Positions 47,764 to 56,054 of a stretch of 64,000 nt of DNA are shown one piece after another. The notes under the pieces were generated by a model. That model was given only the letters and a program-made list of their open reading frames with translations. It ran no database searches and was not told the DNA's origin. The translations under genes and the position numbers were made by a program. Numbering within the stretch: position 1 is the first letter of the stretch; each line of letters begins with the position of its first letter. Source of the DNA: Candidatus Sulfotelmatobacter sp. (lineage in GTDB: Bacteria > Acidobacteriota > Terriglobia > Terriglobales > Acidobacteriaceae); NCBI GenBank assembly GCA_030041475.1, contig JASHNU010000030.1, positions 34,051 through 98,050 on the forward strand, read 5' to 3'.

Positions 47764-48177
47764 GTGGAGTCATTTACGATGGCGGCTCAACTGGTGGCAG
47801 ATGGATTGTGGGAGCTTATCCAACCATTCATTCCTCGGGCAAAACTAAAACCGAAAGGTGGCAGGCCGCGGTTGTCGGACAGAGCATGTTTGACCGGGAT
47901 TGTTTTTGTCTTGCGCAGCGGCATTCCTTGGGAGATGCTGCCTCAAGAACTGGGGTGTGGGTCCGGCATGACTTGCTGGCGTCGCCTGCGTGACTGGCAG
48001 GAAGCGGGAGTTTGGCAACTGATCCATTTCGTGGCCTTGGACTGGCTTGCCCGTTACGAGAGAATTGATTGGTCTCGCGCGGTGGTAGACGGCAGCTCAA
48101 TAAGAGCAGTTTTTGGGGGCAGAAGACCGGCCCCAATCCTACTGATCGGGCAAAACTTGGAAGCAAGCGACATTTGA
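47764..48177 (+). CDS. IS5-family transposase, first frame (orfA)
   Basis: This 137-residue product has the IS5-type N-terminal DUF4096-like domain ([28 protein letters not shown]) and the first catalytic Asp in [11 protein letters not shown]. After that it runs into unrelated residues and stops. The full transposase requires a shift into the next frame near TTTTTGGGGG at 48110-48119. The start may be the GTG at 47764 or the ATG at 47779. Confidence 0.85.
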   Translation: MESFTMAAQLVADGLWELIQPFIPRAKLKPKGGRPRLSDRACLTGIVFVLRSGIPWEMLPQELGCGSGMTCWRRLRDWQEAGVWQLIHFVALDWLARYERIDWSRAVVDGSSIRAVFGGRRPAPILLIGQNLEASDI

Positions 48178-48575
48178 TCTGCGATGGTCGCGGCATTCCA
48201 CTCGCCATTCAACTCACAGGCGCCAACCGTAACGACTCGCAGCAAGCACTGGCGCTCGTTGATGCCGTTCCGCCATTACAAGGCATGCGCGGGCGCCCAC
48301 GTCATCGGCCCGCTTATGTGATTGGCGACCGTGGATACGACGCAGAATCGATCCGGCAAGGCTTGCGCGACCGAGGCATTCTGCCATTGCTCGCAATGCG
48401 CAACACGGAGCATGGCAGCGGACTGGGTCGATGGCGGTGGGTTGTGGAACGCACCTTTGCCTGGCTGAACCAGTTTCGCCGATTGCGTGTTCGTTACGAG
48501 AAACGTGCCGACATCCACGAAGCATTCCTGGCCTTGGGTTGCACTTTGATCTGCTGGAGATTCCTACATTCCTAA
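48069..48575 (+). CDS. IS5-family transposase, second frame (orfB)
   Basis: This frame supplies the C-terminal catalytic part of the transposase: [18 protein letters not shown], the second Asp in [12 protein letters not shown], and the Glu in [16 protein letters not shown], all as in IS5/IS1031-type DDE enzymes. It is in the -1 frame relative to orfA, and the T-run/G-run at 48110-48119 is the likely slippage site. The catalytic triad is complete only in the fused product. The coordinates include upstream codons that are probably not translated alone. Confidence 0.85.
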   Translation: MVSRGGRRQLNKSSFWGQKTGPNPTDRAKLGSKRHLICDGRGIPLAIQLTGANRNDSQQALALVDAVPPLQGMRGRPRHRPAYVIGDRGYDAESIRQGLRDRGILPLLAMRNTEHGSGLGRWRWVVERTFAWLNQFRRLRVRYEKRADIHEAFLALGCTLICWRFLHS

Positions 48576-48603
48576 TCAGCTAGGAGTCACAGCAAGTTTT
48601 GTT

Positions 48604-48880
48604 GCTTCGACTGTCATTGAACCGTCACCGTCACCTGCGCTGTGTGCTGGATCGCCCCAAAGCGGCGGTCACTGTCACGGTCTAATTTACCGGGTGCTGT
48701 TCCGCCGAAGGCAAGGACACGGTTGAACTTTGCGCAATACATTGAAACCAATGAGAATCAAGACTTGGCCACTTCACTCTGAGCTGGTACGCGATGGGGG
48801 CAATCTCGGATCGAGAGATGACCCCAAGGGATTCGCGGTCGAGCCCCTTTCGTCAGTTCATTCGTCCAATCTCAGCCTGT
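48604..48880. other. Short scrap region between the IS and the hydrolase remnant
   Basis: No gene is supported. On the minus strand a frame of about 40 codons ends in TAQVTVTVQ, a pattern like the end of secreted Ig-type proteins, which may be another remnant. It is too short to call. Confidence 0.35.
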
Positions 48881-49090
48881 TTACGGTTGGTCGCACAATG
48901 TGTGCTCTCCGGTAATGACCGCCGCATCCGGATAGATCGGAGAAAGCCCGTTCAACAAAGGATTCTTCGACTTGCCCTGGAGATTCTCATCGAAGAAGGC
49001 CGCAACGTAGTCGCGGATCGCCGCCATGGTTCGGTCTGGCCCCATGGGACCGGTCTGGATTGCACCTTTGGCCAGCCAAACCGCGTCTGT
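48881..49090 (-). pseudogene. 3' remnant of a platelet-activating-factor-acetylhydrolase-like gene
   Basis: The last 70 codons of a minus-strand frame read AVWLAKGAIQTGPM, then AIRDYVAAFFDENLQGK, then NPLLNGLSPIYPD and end in TLCDQP. This matches the C-terminal end of secreted alpha/beta hydrolases (dienelactone or PAF-AH type) common in Acidobacteriota. The catalytic Ser and Asp regions are absent, and the upstream part of the frame is the antisense of the NHL-protein gene end. It is therefore a gene fragment left by rearrangement. Confidence 0.55.
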
Positions 49091-49140
49091 CGGCGTCGTG
49101 TGCTCGCCGCCCTGAAGATTCACCGCGACGGCGGGAGGGG

Positions 49141-52100
49141 TCAGTTCACGGTCAGGGTCAGAGAGACCGTGCGCGTGGTGGAGCCTGATGCGCCGGAGGT
49201 GCTGCCGCTGAGCGTCAATGTGTAAGTTCCAGTCGGGGTCCCGGTCGGCCCGCTCGAACCTCCGCCGCAGCCTGCGGCCAGCAACACGATGCAAACTGTA
49301 GTCGCCAGAGACGCGACGCGAGTTTTGCTCCCGAGCAATGCTGGCTGCGATATGAACCACTGGCTGAGCGCCAGAAGCAAAAGAGACAGCAAGGCCAGGA
49401 GCGCCAGCCTCAGCCGCAGGGTGCCAGGAGGGAGCGTCCGGGGACTTACGGGAAAGGTCATTCCGGCTTTTGTAGTTGCGACAGTGACCGTAAACGGCGC
49501 TGCTGTTGCGCTACTGATCGTCGGAGAGCTCGGGGAGGCGGAGCAAACGGCCAGCGTCGGCTCGCCGGTACAAGTGAGGCTTACAGTTCCGGTGAAGCCA
49601 TCCACGGGATTGATCTGGAGATCATACGTCGCCATCTGGCCAGCGGTGACTGTGGCCGACGTAGAGCCGCCGCTGGCAGCGGCCAGGGAAAAGTCGGTGC
49701 CGTTGCCGCTCAAGGGGATGGATTGAGGGCTGTCCGGGGCGTTATCGGTGATGGTGATTGTCCCGGCGGCGTTTCCAGTTGCCGTGGAAGCGAACGTTAC
49801 GTTGATCGTGCAGCTTTTTCCCGAGGCCAGGGAACTGCCGCAAGTGTTTGTAACGCCAAAGTCGGAGGAACCGGACGGCGTAATGCTAATACTCGACAGG
49901 CTGGCCACACTCGTGTTCTCCAGCGTGATTGTTTGCGCCGTGCTGGTTGTGTTGATGATTTCGGAGAACGTCGCCGCCGCAGGCATGACTCCCGCAAATG
50001 CGGGCAGTAAAGTTTCCCGAACCCGGTAGTTGGCCGCATCTGCCATGAAAAGGTTGCCAGATTTATCGAGCTCGACGCTGTGGATGAAGTTGAACACGGC
50101 GCTGGTGGCCGGACCGCCATCCCCGCTGAAGCCTGTCGCCCCTGTTCCCGCGACGGTGGTGATCATTCCGGTAAAGGCGTCCACCCTTCGAACGCGGTTG
50201 TTAGGCATCTGCGCGGGGCCGCCTCCGCCCGTGGGATTATCAGCAATAAAGATGTTGCCGAGCGAGTCCACGCGCGCGTGCCAGGGGTAGATGCTGGCGC
50301 TGGTGGCCGGAATGCCGTCACTGAAATTGCCGAAGGTTCCTTCGCCAACTGAGGGTGCGACTCCGGCCACGCGCGTGATTATGCCTGTAACGGCGTCCAC
50401 GCGCCGAATGCGCCCCGAGTCACAGATGAAAATGTTGCCGCTGCCATCGAGAGTCACGCAAGTTGGCAAATCAAGCGCCGTGCTTGTCGCAAGCCCGCCG
50501 TCGCGGCTAACTGCCTGTGTGCCGTTGCCCGCGACCGTGGTGATGATTCCAGTCGCGGCGTCCACACGGCGAATCCGGCTGTTCCTGATGTCGTTAATAA
50601 AGAGGTTTCCGGACGAATCGAGGAAGATGCCTCGCAGGCTGCTAAAGCACGCGCTGGTCGCCGGGCCGCCATCGCCGGGGCCGGAACCGGGACAGCCCGC
50701 GCCGCCTCCGGCCACCGTGGTGATGATTCCCGTCGCTGCGTCCACGCGCCGAACGCGCCAGCGATTACCGTCCCCGATAAAAAGATTTCCAGAGTTGTCG
50801 AGCGCGATACCAAGAGACATCGACAAGCTGACACTCGTGGCAGAAGAGCCATCGTCAATGGCCCCCGCATCCAGTATCTCGTTTCCCGCCACGGTTGTGA
50901 TTTGCCCGGTTGAGGCGTTGACTTCGCGCACCCTGCCATCATCAACCTGGCCGATGAAAAGATCGCCGGAACCGTCCAGCGCCAAATAATTGGGGAACGC
51001 CAGGATGGCGTTAACAGCTGCTCCGCCGTCGCCGCCCGAGCCTCCGCCGGCAAAAGTGGAGATGTTTCCAGTTGCTCCGTCTATCTCGCGAATTCGCTGA
51101 TTAAATGTGTCAGGAATGAAAATATCTCCGGAACCGTCCACAGCTACATCGGTTGCCGAAACGAATGCAAGGTTGACTACGAAATTCATCTCGGCGCTTG
51201 TGGCGGGACCACCATCTCCACCGAAGCCCTCTATTCCGCTTCCAGTTCCCGCAATCGTGGAGATGATGGAGGTTTGCGCGTCCACGCGGCGAATGGCTTC
51301 GTTGCCGGAATCCACGATCAAGAGATTTCCTGAAGCATCAAATGCGATACCGTTCGGAAAGCTGAGCCCGGCGCTGGTGGCCGGACCGCCGTCGCCTGAA
51401 AAACTGTACCCCAGATTGAAGTTGCCTGCGAATGTCGTGATGATGCCCGTTGCGGCGGACACCTGACGAACAACGTTGTTGCCTTGGTCGGCGATGTAGA
51501 GGTTCCCGGAACCATCGAGAGCTACGCCGCCCGGAGTATTCAATCCAGCACTGGTCGCCGGGCCGCCGTCACCGGAATAGGTGCCTCCCGCATTGAAATT
51601 GCCAGCGAATGTGCTTATGACTCCGGTCGCGCCATTCACGCGGCGAATGACGTTGTTTTCACTGTCAGCGATATAGAGATTGCCGGTGGAGTCGAGAACA
51701 ACTCCTTGCGGGAAGTTCAGAGATGCGCTTGTGGCGGCACCGCCGTCGCCGCTGTAAGCGGCAGTCCCATTTCCGGCGACGGTCGTGATGATGCCGGTCG
51801 ACGCGTCCACGCGGCGAATCCGTTGGTTCGCGCAATCAGAAATGTATAAATTCCCCGAGGTATCCAACGCAATGGACGGCCCAATGCCTGGGTAAGGCCC
51901 AGCCAAGGTGAGCGCGGCGTCATTTGCCGGCCCTCCGTCGCCGCTGAAGCCGTTGCGGCCGATGCCGGCAATTACGGTGAGGTTCCCCGATGTGTCAATC
52001 TTCAGGACTTCGCTTAGTCCTGACGCCGCTACGTACAGGTTTCCAGATTTGTCCAGCGCTACTGATGACGGCCAGGAAATATCCGCCGAAAGCGCGGTGG

Positions 52101-52227
52101 TGTTGGTCGGACCGCCGCCCGCAATGGTTGAAACCGTGTTTTGCGAATTTGCCGCAAGTGGCAGCAGAAGCGCGAAGGATCCGACAATAAGTAAGCGACC
52201 AGCAACCCATGCGCTGTGAAGCATCAT
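49141..52227 (-). CDS. Secreted NHL-repeat protein with ASH-type and Ig-like domains
   Basis: This 1028-residue protein has a signal peptide (GRLLIVGSFALLLPLAANSQ) and then twelve NHL-type units of about 55-60 residues, each with a core like GVALDGSGNLYIAD and TGIITTVAGN, enough for two six-bladed propellers. Next come an ASH/choice-of-anchor D domain (TSTAQTITLENTSV) and an Ig-like region. The tail has two hydrophobic segments, LALLALLSLLLLALSQWF and TVCIVLLAAGC, the second ending in a lipobox-like GCGGG, then a Thr/Ser-rich strand. The tail may anchor or sort the protein. Its start overlaps the FG-GAP gene stop by one base. Confidence 0.85.
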   Translation of the reverse strand: MMLHSAWVAGRLLIVGSFALLLPLAANSQNTVSTIAGGGPTNTTALSADISWPSSVALDKSGNLYVAASGLSEVLKIDTSGNLTVIAGIGRNGFSGDGGPANDAALTLAGPYPGIGPSIALDTSGNLYISDCANQRIRRVDASTGIITTVAGNGTAAYSGDGGAATSASLNFPQGVVLDSTGNLYIADSENNVIRRVNGATGVISTFAGNFNAGGTYSGDGGPATSAGLNTPGGVALDGSGNLYIADQGNNVVRQVSAATGIITTFAGNFNLGYSFSGDGGPATSAGLSFPNGIAFDASGNLLIVDSGNEAIRRVDAQTSIISTIAGTGSGIEGFGGDGGPATSAEMNFVVNLAFVSATDVAVDGSGDIFIPDTFNQRIREIDGATGNISTFAGGGSGGDGGAAVNAILAFPNYLALDGSGDLFIGQVDDGRVREVNASTGQITTVAGNEILDAGAIDDGSSATSVSLSMSLGIALDNSGNLFIGDGNRWRVRRVDAATGIITTVAGGGAGCPGSGPGDGGPATSACFSSLRGIFLDSSGNLFINDIRNSRIRRVDAATGIITTVAGNGTQAVSRDGGLATSTALDLPTCVTLDGSGNIFICDSGRIRRVDAVTGIITRVAGVAPSVGEGTFGNFSDGIPATSASIYPWHARVDSLGNIFIADNPTGGGGPAQMPNNRVRRVDAFTGMITTVAGTGATGFSGDGGPATSAVFNFIHSVELDKSGNLFMADAANYRVRETLLPAFAGVMPAAATFSEIINTTSTAQTITLENTSVASLSSISITPSGSSDFGVTNTCGSSLASGKSCTINVTFASTATGNAAGTITITDNAPDSPQSIPLSGNGTDFSLAAASGGSTSATVTAGQMATYDLQINPVDGFTGTVSLTCTGEPTLAVCSASPSSPTISSATAAPFTVTVATTKAGMTFPVSPRTLPPGTLRLRLALLALLSLLLLALSQWFISQPALLGSKTRVASLATTVCIVLLAAGCGGGSSGPTGTPTGTYTLTLSGSTSGASGSTTRTVSLTLTVN

Positions 52228-54659
52228 CAGCGCTCCTTGCCCGAGGGACCATTATACGTCAGGGTCACGCTCTGAGGGGCAGTGGCCGTTCCCACTAGCT
52301 GAGTGCTGAAGTTAAGAGTTGTAGGCGCGAGTGTGACGGTAGATACCTGCAGGAGCACTGACACCGTAGTCGAGCTTTGGTTCGCCGAAGCCAAGTCAAG
52401 CCTTCCGTCCCCATTAAAGTCACCAACCGCGACCTGGTCAGGTCCGGGTCCCGTGTTGTAATCGGTGCTTTGTTGGAAGGTACCATCACCATTGCCGAGG
52501 AGGATGGAAACGCTCGAACCGACGCCGTCGCCATAGTCTGCCGTCGCCAGGTCAAGCTTGCCATCTCCATTAAAGTCAGCCGCGATGATGGATGTGGGAG
52601 TGGAACCGGTTGAGTAGGTTACCTGCGGCATGAACGTGCCGTCTCCGTTGCCAAGCAAAACGGAAATCGTCGAGTCGCCCTGGTTGGCCACTGCTAGGTC
52701 AAGCTTGCCGTCGCCATTGAGGTCAGCCGTTATCACGAACCGTGGCAGGAAACCGGTGGCGTACGTGGTGGGCGTCGAAAAAGTGCCGTCGCCGTTGCCA
52801 AGGAGTACGCTGACCGTGTCAACCGAAGCGAAATTGGAGACTGCCAAGTCGAGCTTGCCGTCGCCATTGAAATCTCCTATGGCCACGGAGGTTGGCCCAG
52901 GGCCAGCCTGGTAATCGGTGTGCGGCTGGAAGGTGCCATCCCCGTTGCCGAGCAGGACGGAGATGGTGGTTGACCCGGAATTAGTCACCACCAGGTCAAG
53001 CTTGCCGTCACCGTTCACATCGGCAGCCGCAATCCCCCAGGCGTTGGTTCCGGTAGCGTACTGCACGCCAGCTTGGAACGTCCCATCGCCGTTGCCCAGC
53101 AGCACAGAAACTGTACCCGATTCAATGTTGGCGATCGCCAGGTCGGGTTTGCCGTCACCGTTGAAGTCAGCAATTGCTATATCCCTTGGGTTCTGACCGA
53201 CGGCATAGGTGACCTGGGGTTGAAATGTTCCGTCGCCATTTCCCAACAGAACCGAAATAGTGTTGTCGGAGGAGTTGGTTACAACAAGATCCAACTTGCC
53301 ATCCCCGTTCAGGTCGGCCGTGCTCAAGGCAGGCGGCGCTAAGCCGACGCTGTAGTCAGTCTCGTTCACGCTGAAGCCACCGGGCGTAGTGATTGGAAAG
53401 AACAGTGGATTTGAGGAACCGCCTCCCGGGCTGGGGCTTACAACCGTGACGGTGGCCGTGCTGGCTGCGGCGACGTCCGATGCGAGAATTGCGGCCGTGA
53501 GCTGCGAGCTGTTCACGAATGTGGTCACGCGGCTGCTTCCGTTCCAGTTCACCACGGAACCGGAGGCGAAACCTGTGCCGTTCACTGTAAGCGTGAACGC
53601 TGCGCTCCCAGGTGTCACGGCATCGGGGACCAGCGGCTCATTGACCAGTGGATCAGGATTGGGTGCAACTGCAGAGACCGTAATTGCGGCGCTGTTTGAT
53701 TTGGTCGTGTCAGTGACCGAGGTCGCCGTGATCGTCACCGCCGGATTAGCCGGAACCGAAGCAGGCGCCGTATAGATTGTGGCCGCGCCACTCGCAGTGC
53801 TCGTGGGCGAAACCGTTCCACAGCCGGGCGCACAGGACGTTCCGTTCTGCGTAAGAGTCCAGGTAACGCCTTTGTTGGCAGAATCGTTCTGAACCGTTGC
53901 GGTGAAGTTGTTGGTTTTGTTGATTACGGCAACGGCGGAGGTGGGCGCAACCGATACGGCGATCGGTGGTGGGGTAACGGTGACGGTTGCGGAAGCGGAC
54001 TTGGTTGGGTCTGTGGCGGAAGTTGCGGTAATCGTCACGGTATTCGGCGACGGGACGCTGACCGGTGCGGTGTAAGTCGCAGGTGCTCCGCTTGCCGTGC
54101 TGGCGGGCGCGATGGTTCCGCAAGCCGGAGAACAGGAACTCCCATTTTGCGTGAGCGTCCAGGTAACGCCGCCGCTGGCGGGATCGTTGGCGACGGTTCC
54201 GGTGAACTGCTGGGTTGTGTTGATCGCAACATTGGCCGAGGTTGGGGAAACGGCAACGGTGATCGCAGGCACAGTGATCGTTGCCGACATGGATTTCGTC
54301 GAATCAGAAACCGAGGTCGCGGTAAGGGTTACGCTCAGGTTGCTCGCGGGTGCCGCGGCGGGCGCAGTATAGGTAGTGGCGACTCCGCTGGCGGTGGAAG
54401 CCGGAGATACCGTGCCGCACGATGCCGCGGAGCAGGTCACCGTCCAATTGACCCCTTTGTTGGCCGAGTCATTCGTGACCGTTGGCGTGAACAGTTGCGT
54501 CCCATTTGCGATGACGGTAGCTGTGGCCGGAGAAACCGTGACGGAGATGGCGGGAGGAGGCGGAGGTGGGGTACTCGATGAGCCGCATCCAAAATTGGCG
54601 ATGGTGAGAACGATGGACAACAGAATTTGCAGAACTAATACGCGATTTCTGGTAGTCAT
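52227..54659 (-). CDS. FG-GAP/VCBS-repeat lipoprotein with Ig-like domains
   Basis: This 810-residue protein begins with a lipoprotein signal (LLSIVLTIANFGC). Three homologous Ig-like domains of about 90 residues follow (each with SPATATV-like and TTYTAP-like strands), then an IPT/TIG-like domain, then seven FG-GAP/VCBS repeats with the calcium-binding motif DFNGDGKLDLA and LLGNGDGTF. It probably lies on the outside of the outer membrane and binds a ligand or partner. The C-terminus stops abruptly inside what looks like an ASH domain (NFSTQLVGTATAPQSVTLT), and the NHL gene begins on its last base. The DNA is highly repetitive. Confidence 0.85.
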   Translation of the reverse strand: MTTRNRVLVLQILLSIVLTIANFGCGSSSTPPPPPPAISVTVSPATATVIANGTQLFTPTVTNDSANKGVNWTVTCSAASCGTVSPASTASGVATTYTAPAAAPASNLSVTLTATSVSDSTKSMSATITVPAITVAVSPTSANVAINTTQQFTGTVANDPASGGVTWTLTQNGSSCSPACGTIAPASTASGAPATYTAPVSVPSPNTVTITATSATDPTKSASATVTVTPPPIAVSVAPTSAVAVINKTNNFTATVQNDSANKGVTWTLTQNGTSCAPGCGTVSPTSTASGAATIYTAPASVPANPAVTITATSVTDTTKSNSAAITVSAVAPNPDPLVNEPLVPDAVTPGSAAFTLTVNGTGFASGSVVNWNGSSRVTTFVNSSQLTAAILASDVAAASTATVTVVSPSPGGGSSNPLFFPITTPGGFSVNETDYSVGLAPPALSTADLNGDGKLDLVVTNSSDNTISVLLGNGDGTFQPQVTYAVGQNPRDIAIADFNGDGKPDLAIANIESGTVSVLLGNGDGTFQAGVQYATGTNAWGIAAADVNGDGKLDLVVTNSGSTTISVLLGNGDGTFQPHTDYQAGPGPTSVAIGDFNGDGKLDLAVSNFASVDTVSVLLGNGDGTFSTPTTYATGFLPRFVITADLNGDGKLDLAVANQGDSTISVLLGNGDGTFMPQVTYSTGSTPTSIIAADFNGDGKLDLATADYGDGVGSSVSILLGNGDGTFQQSTDYNTGPGPDQVAVGDFNGDGRLDLASANQSSTTVSVLLQVSTVTLAPTTLNFSTQLVGTATAPQSVTLTYNGPSGKER

Positions 54660-54783
54660 AGCCGTTCCTTCCTCCGCGCTCCCGATTTGTCTCTTCGACC
54701 TTCTGTATGGCCATCTCGCGGCCCGACTCCGAGGTGCCCCAGGTCTCGCGGAGAGGCGAGGCCTGGGGAGCCGACTCCCAGCC

Positions 54784-55251
54784 TTACTGACGCCTAGCCT
54801 GGAGGCTCACAACGGTCTGCAGGGCTGTGCCGTTGGGCTCCGTGACCGAAGTGAAGAGCCCGCGCAGCTCCTTCATGCCGTCGTCAAATGCTGTGTTCAA
54901 TGTCACGGTGAAGAGCTCAACGCCCGATGCGTAGATCGTGACGTTGATTGTCCCGGTGCAGTCGGAATTCACCGTGTAGGTTCCAGAGAACGTTTCCACG
55001 GCGATGCTGCCGTTCAAGCTGGAAGTAGCGCTGGCATTCACTACATTGCCTTTTCCGTCGAGCGTAAATACTCCTACCGCTGTCCTGGGTCCGATGCCGA
55101 TCACTGTTCCGGTGTCGGTAAAACCCCAATTTCCCGCCACTCCGGCGGCCGAGCATGACTGATCCCACGCCTGGGCGGGAGCTGCCAGGCTTGTCATCAC
55201 GGCGATCGCGAAAACGACTGCTAAGCTGAAACGTGCAATCTTGTGTCTCAT
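54784..55251 (-). CDS. Small secreted protein of unknown function
   Basis: This 155-residue protein has a clear signal peptide (FSLAVVFAIAVMTSLAAPAQA) with cleavage before WDQSC. The mature part is mostly beta-strand, with VAGNWGFTDTGTVIG, FTLDGKGNVVNAS and FSGTYTVNSDCTGTINV, a repeated-strand pattern seen in many acidobacterial exported proteins. Two Cys residues may pair. AAGGAGAACATTT lies before the ATG. It is upstream of the FG-GAP and NHL genes on the same strand, about 125 bases apart. No known family function is recognised. Confidence 0.75.
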   Translation of the reverse strand: MRHKIARFSLAVVFAIAVMTSLAAPAQAWDQSCSAAGVAGNWGFTDTGTVIGIGPRTAVGVFTLDGKGNVVNASATSSLNGSIAVETFSGTYTVNSDCTGTINVTIYASGVELFTVTLNTAFDDGMKELRGLFTSVTEPNGTALQTVVSLQARRQ

Positions 55252-55472
55252 AAATGTTCTCCTTTTCGGTTACAGTCATTGGCCGAACTCCCCATTGGTC
55301 TGTTTCCTACACCCCATAAAATGAAATTTCTCGGGAAATTGGCTCACGGTCCGAAAATAAAGTTCGGTCGGGAGACCAGAGTGCCCCCAACCGTGGCGTT
55401 AGGTTCTTGATTTCAGGGCGGATTAGCGACTACCTTGGTGGCATAATTTTGACCTGCGGTTCGTGGAGGCAT

Positions 55473-56054
55473 GTGGCCGAGTCGTCAATTCAATCCGTCA
55501 GTGCTCTGTTGCTCAGGTGGCGGGGCGGAGATGAAGAAGCACTGCAAGACCTGTTGCCCCTTGTCTACAACGAACTGCGCCGCCTGGCGCACCGCTATCT
55601 GCAAAGACAGCGACCTGATCACACGCTGCAGAGCACGGCTCTGGTCCATGAGGCTTACCTCCGTCTGGTGAAACAGCGGGAAGGGAAATTTCAGAATAGA
55701 GCCCATTTCTTCGCGATCTGCGCTCAGTTGATGCGGCAGATTCTGGTCGAGTACGCGCGCAGCCAGCAGGCTGCGAAGCGGAATGCCGGGCGGAGGATCA
55801 CATTCAACGATGAGATTCAGCTGGTCAAGCGCCGCAATCTGGATTTGGTCGCGTTGGATGATGCGCTCAACACTCTGGCACGTTTGGATGCACAGCAAAG
55901 CCAAATCGTGGAATTGCGGTTCTTTGGTGGTCTTTCTATCGAAGACACAGCTCAAATACTGGGAATCTCACCCGCTACCGTGAAGCGTGACTGGTCTACG
56001 GCGAAGGCGTGGTTACGACACGAGATGAGCAGGACGGGCGGCGATGACGCCTGA
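55473..56054 (+). CDS. ECF RNA polymerase sigma factor (acidobacterial type)
   Basis: This is a sigma-70 family factor of the ECF subfamily that accompanies Ser/Thr kinases in Acidobacteriota and Planctomycetota. Region 2 is seen in LVYNELRRLAHRYLQRQRPDHTLQ and FFAICAQLMRQILVEYAR. Region 4 is the helix-turn-helix VELRFFGGLSIEDTAQILGIS with ATVKRDWSTAKAWL. A GTG at 55473 with GGAGG four bases upstream is preferred, and a start at 55407 is possible. It overlaps the kinase gene by 11 bases. Confidence 0.85.
   Translation: MAESSIQSVSALLLRWRGGDEEALQDLLPLVYNELRRLAHRYLQRQRPDHTLQSTALVHEAYLRLVKQREGKFQNRAHFFAICAQLMRQILVEYARSQQAAKRNAGRRITFNDEIQLVKRRNLDLVALDDALNTLARLDAQQSQIVELRFFGGLSIEDTAQILGISPATVKRDWSTAKAWLRHEMSRTGGDDA

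Larger units (their letters stand above)
47707..48603 (+). mobile_element. IS5-family insertion sequence (IS427-like)
   Basis: The roughly 897-base element encodes an IS5-type DDE transposase in two overlapping frames. Putative terminal inverted repeats AACAAAACT (47707-47715) and AGTTTTGTT (48595-48603) bound it. I could not identify a clear target duplication, so the ends are approximate within a few bases. Confidence 0.75.

Noticed and set aside
49141..54659. CRISPR-like repeats in the NHL and FG-GAP region
   Set aside because: The periodicity follows the 55-60 residue protein repeats and the units differ in sequence. There are no short identical repeats with unique spacers and no cas genes.
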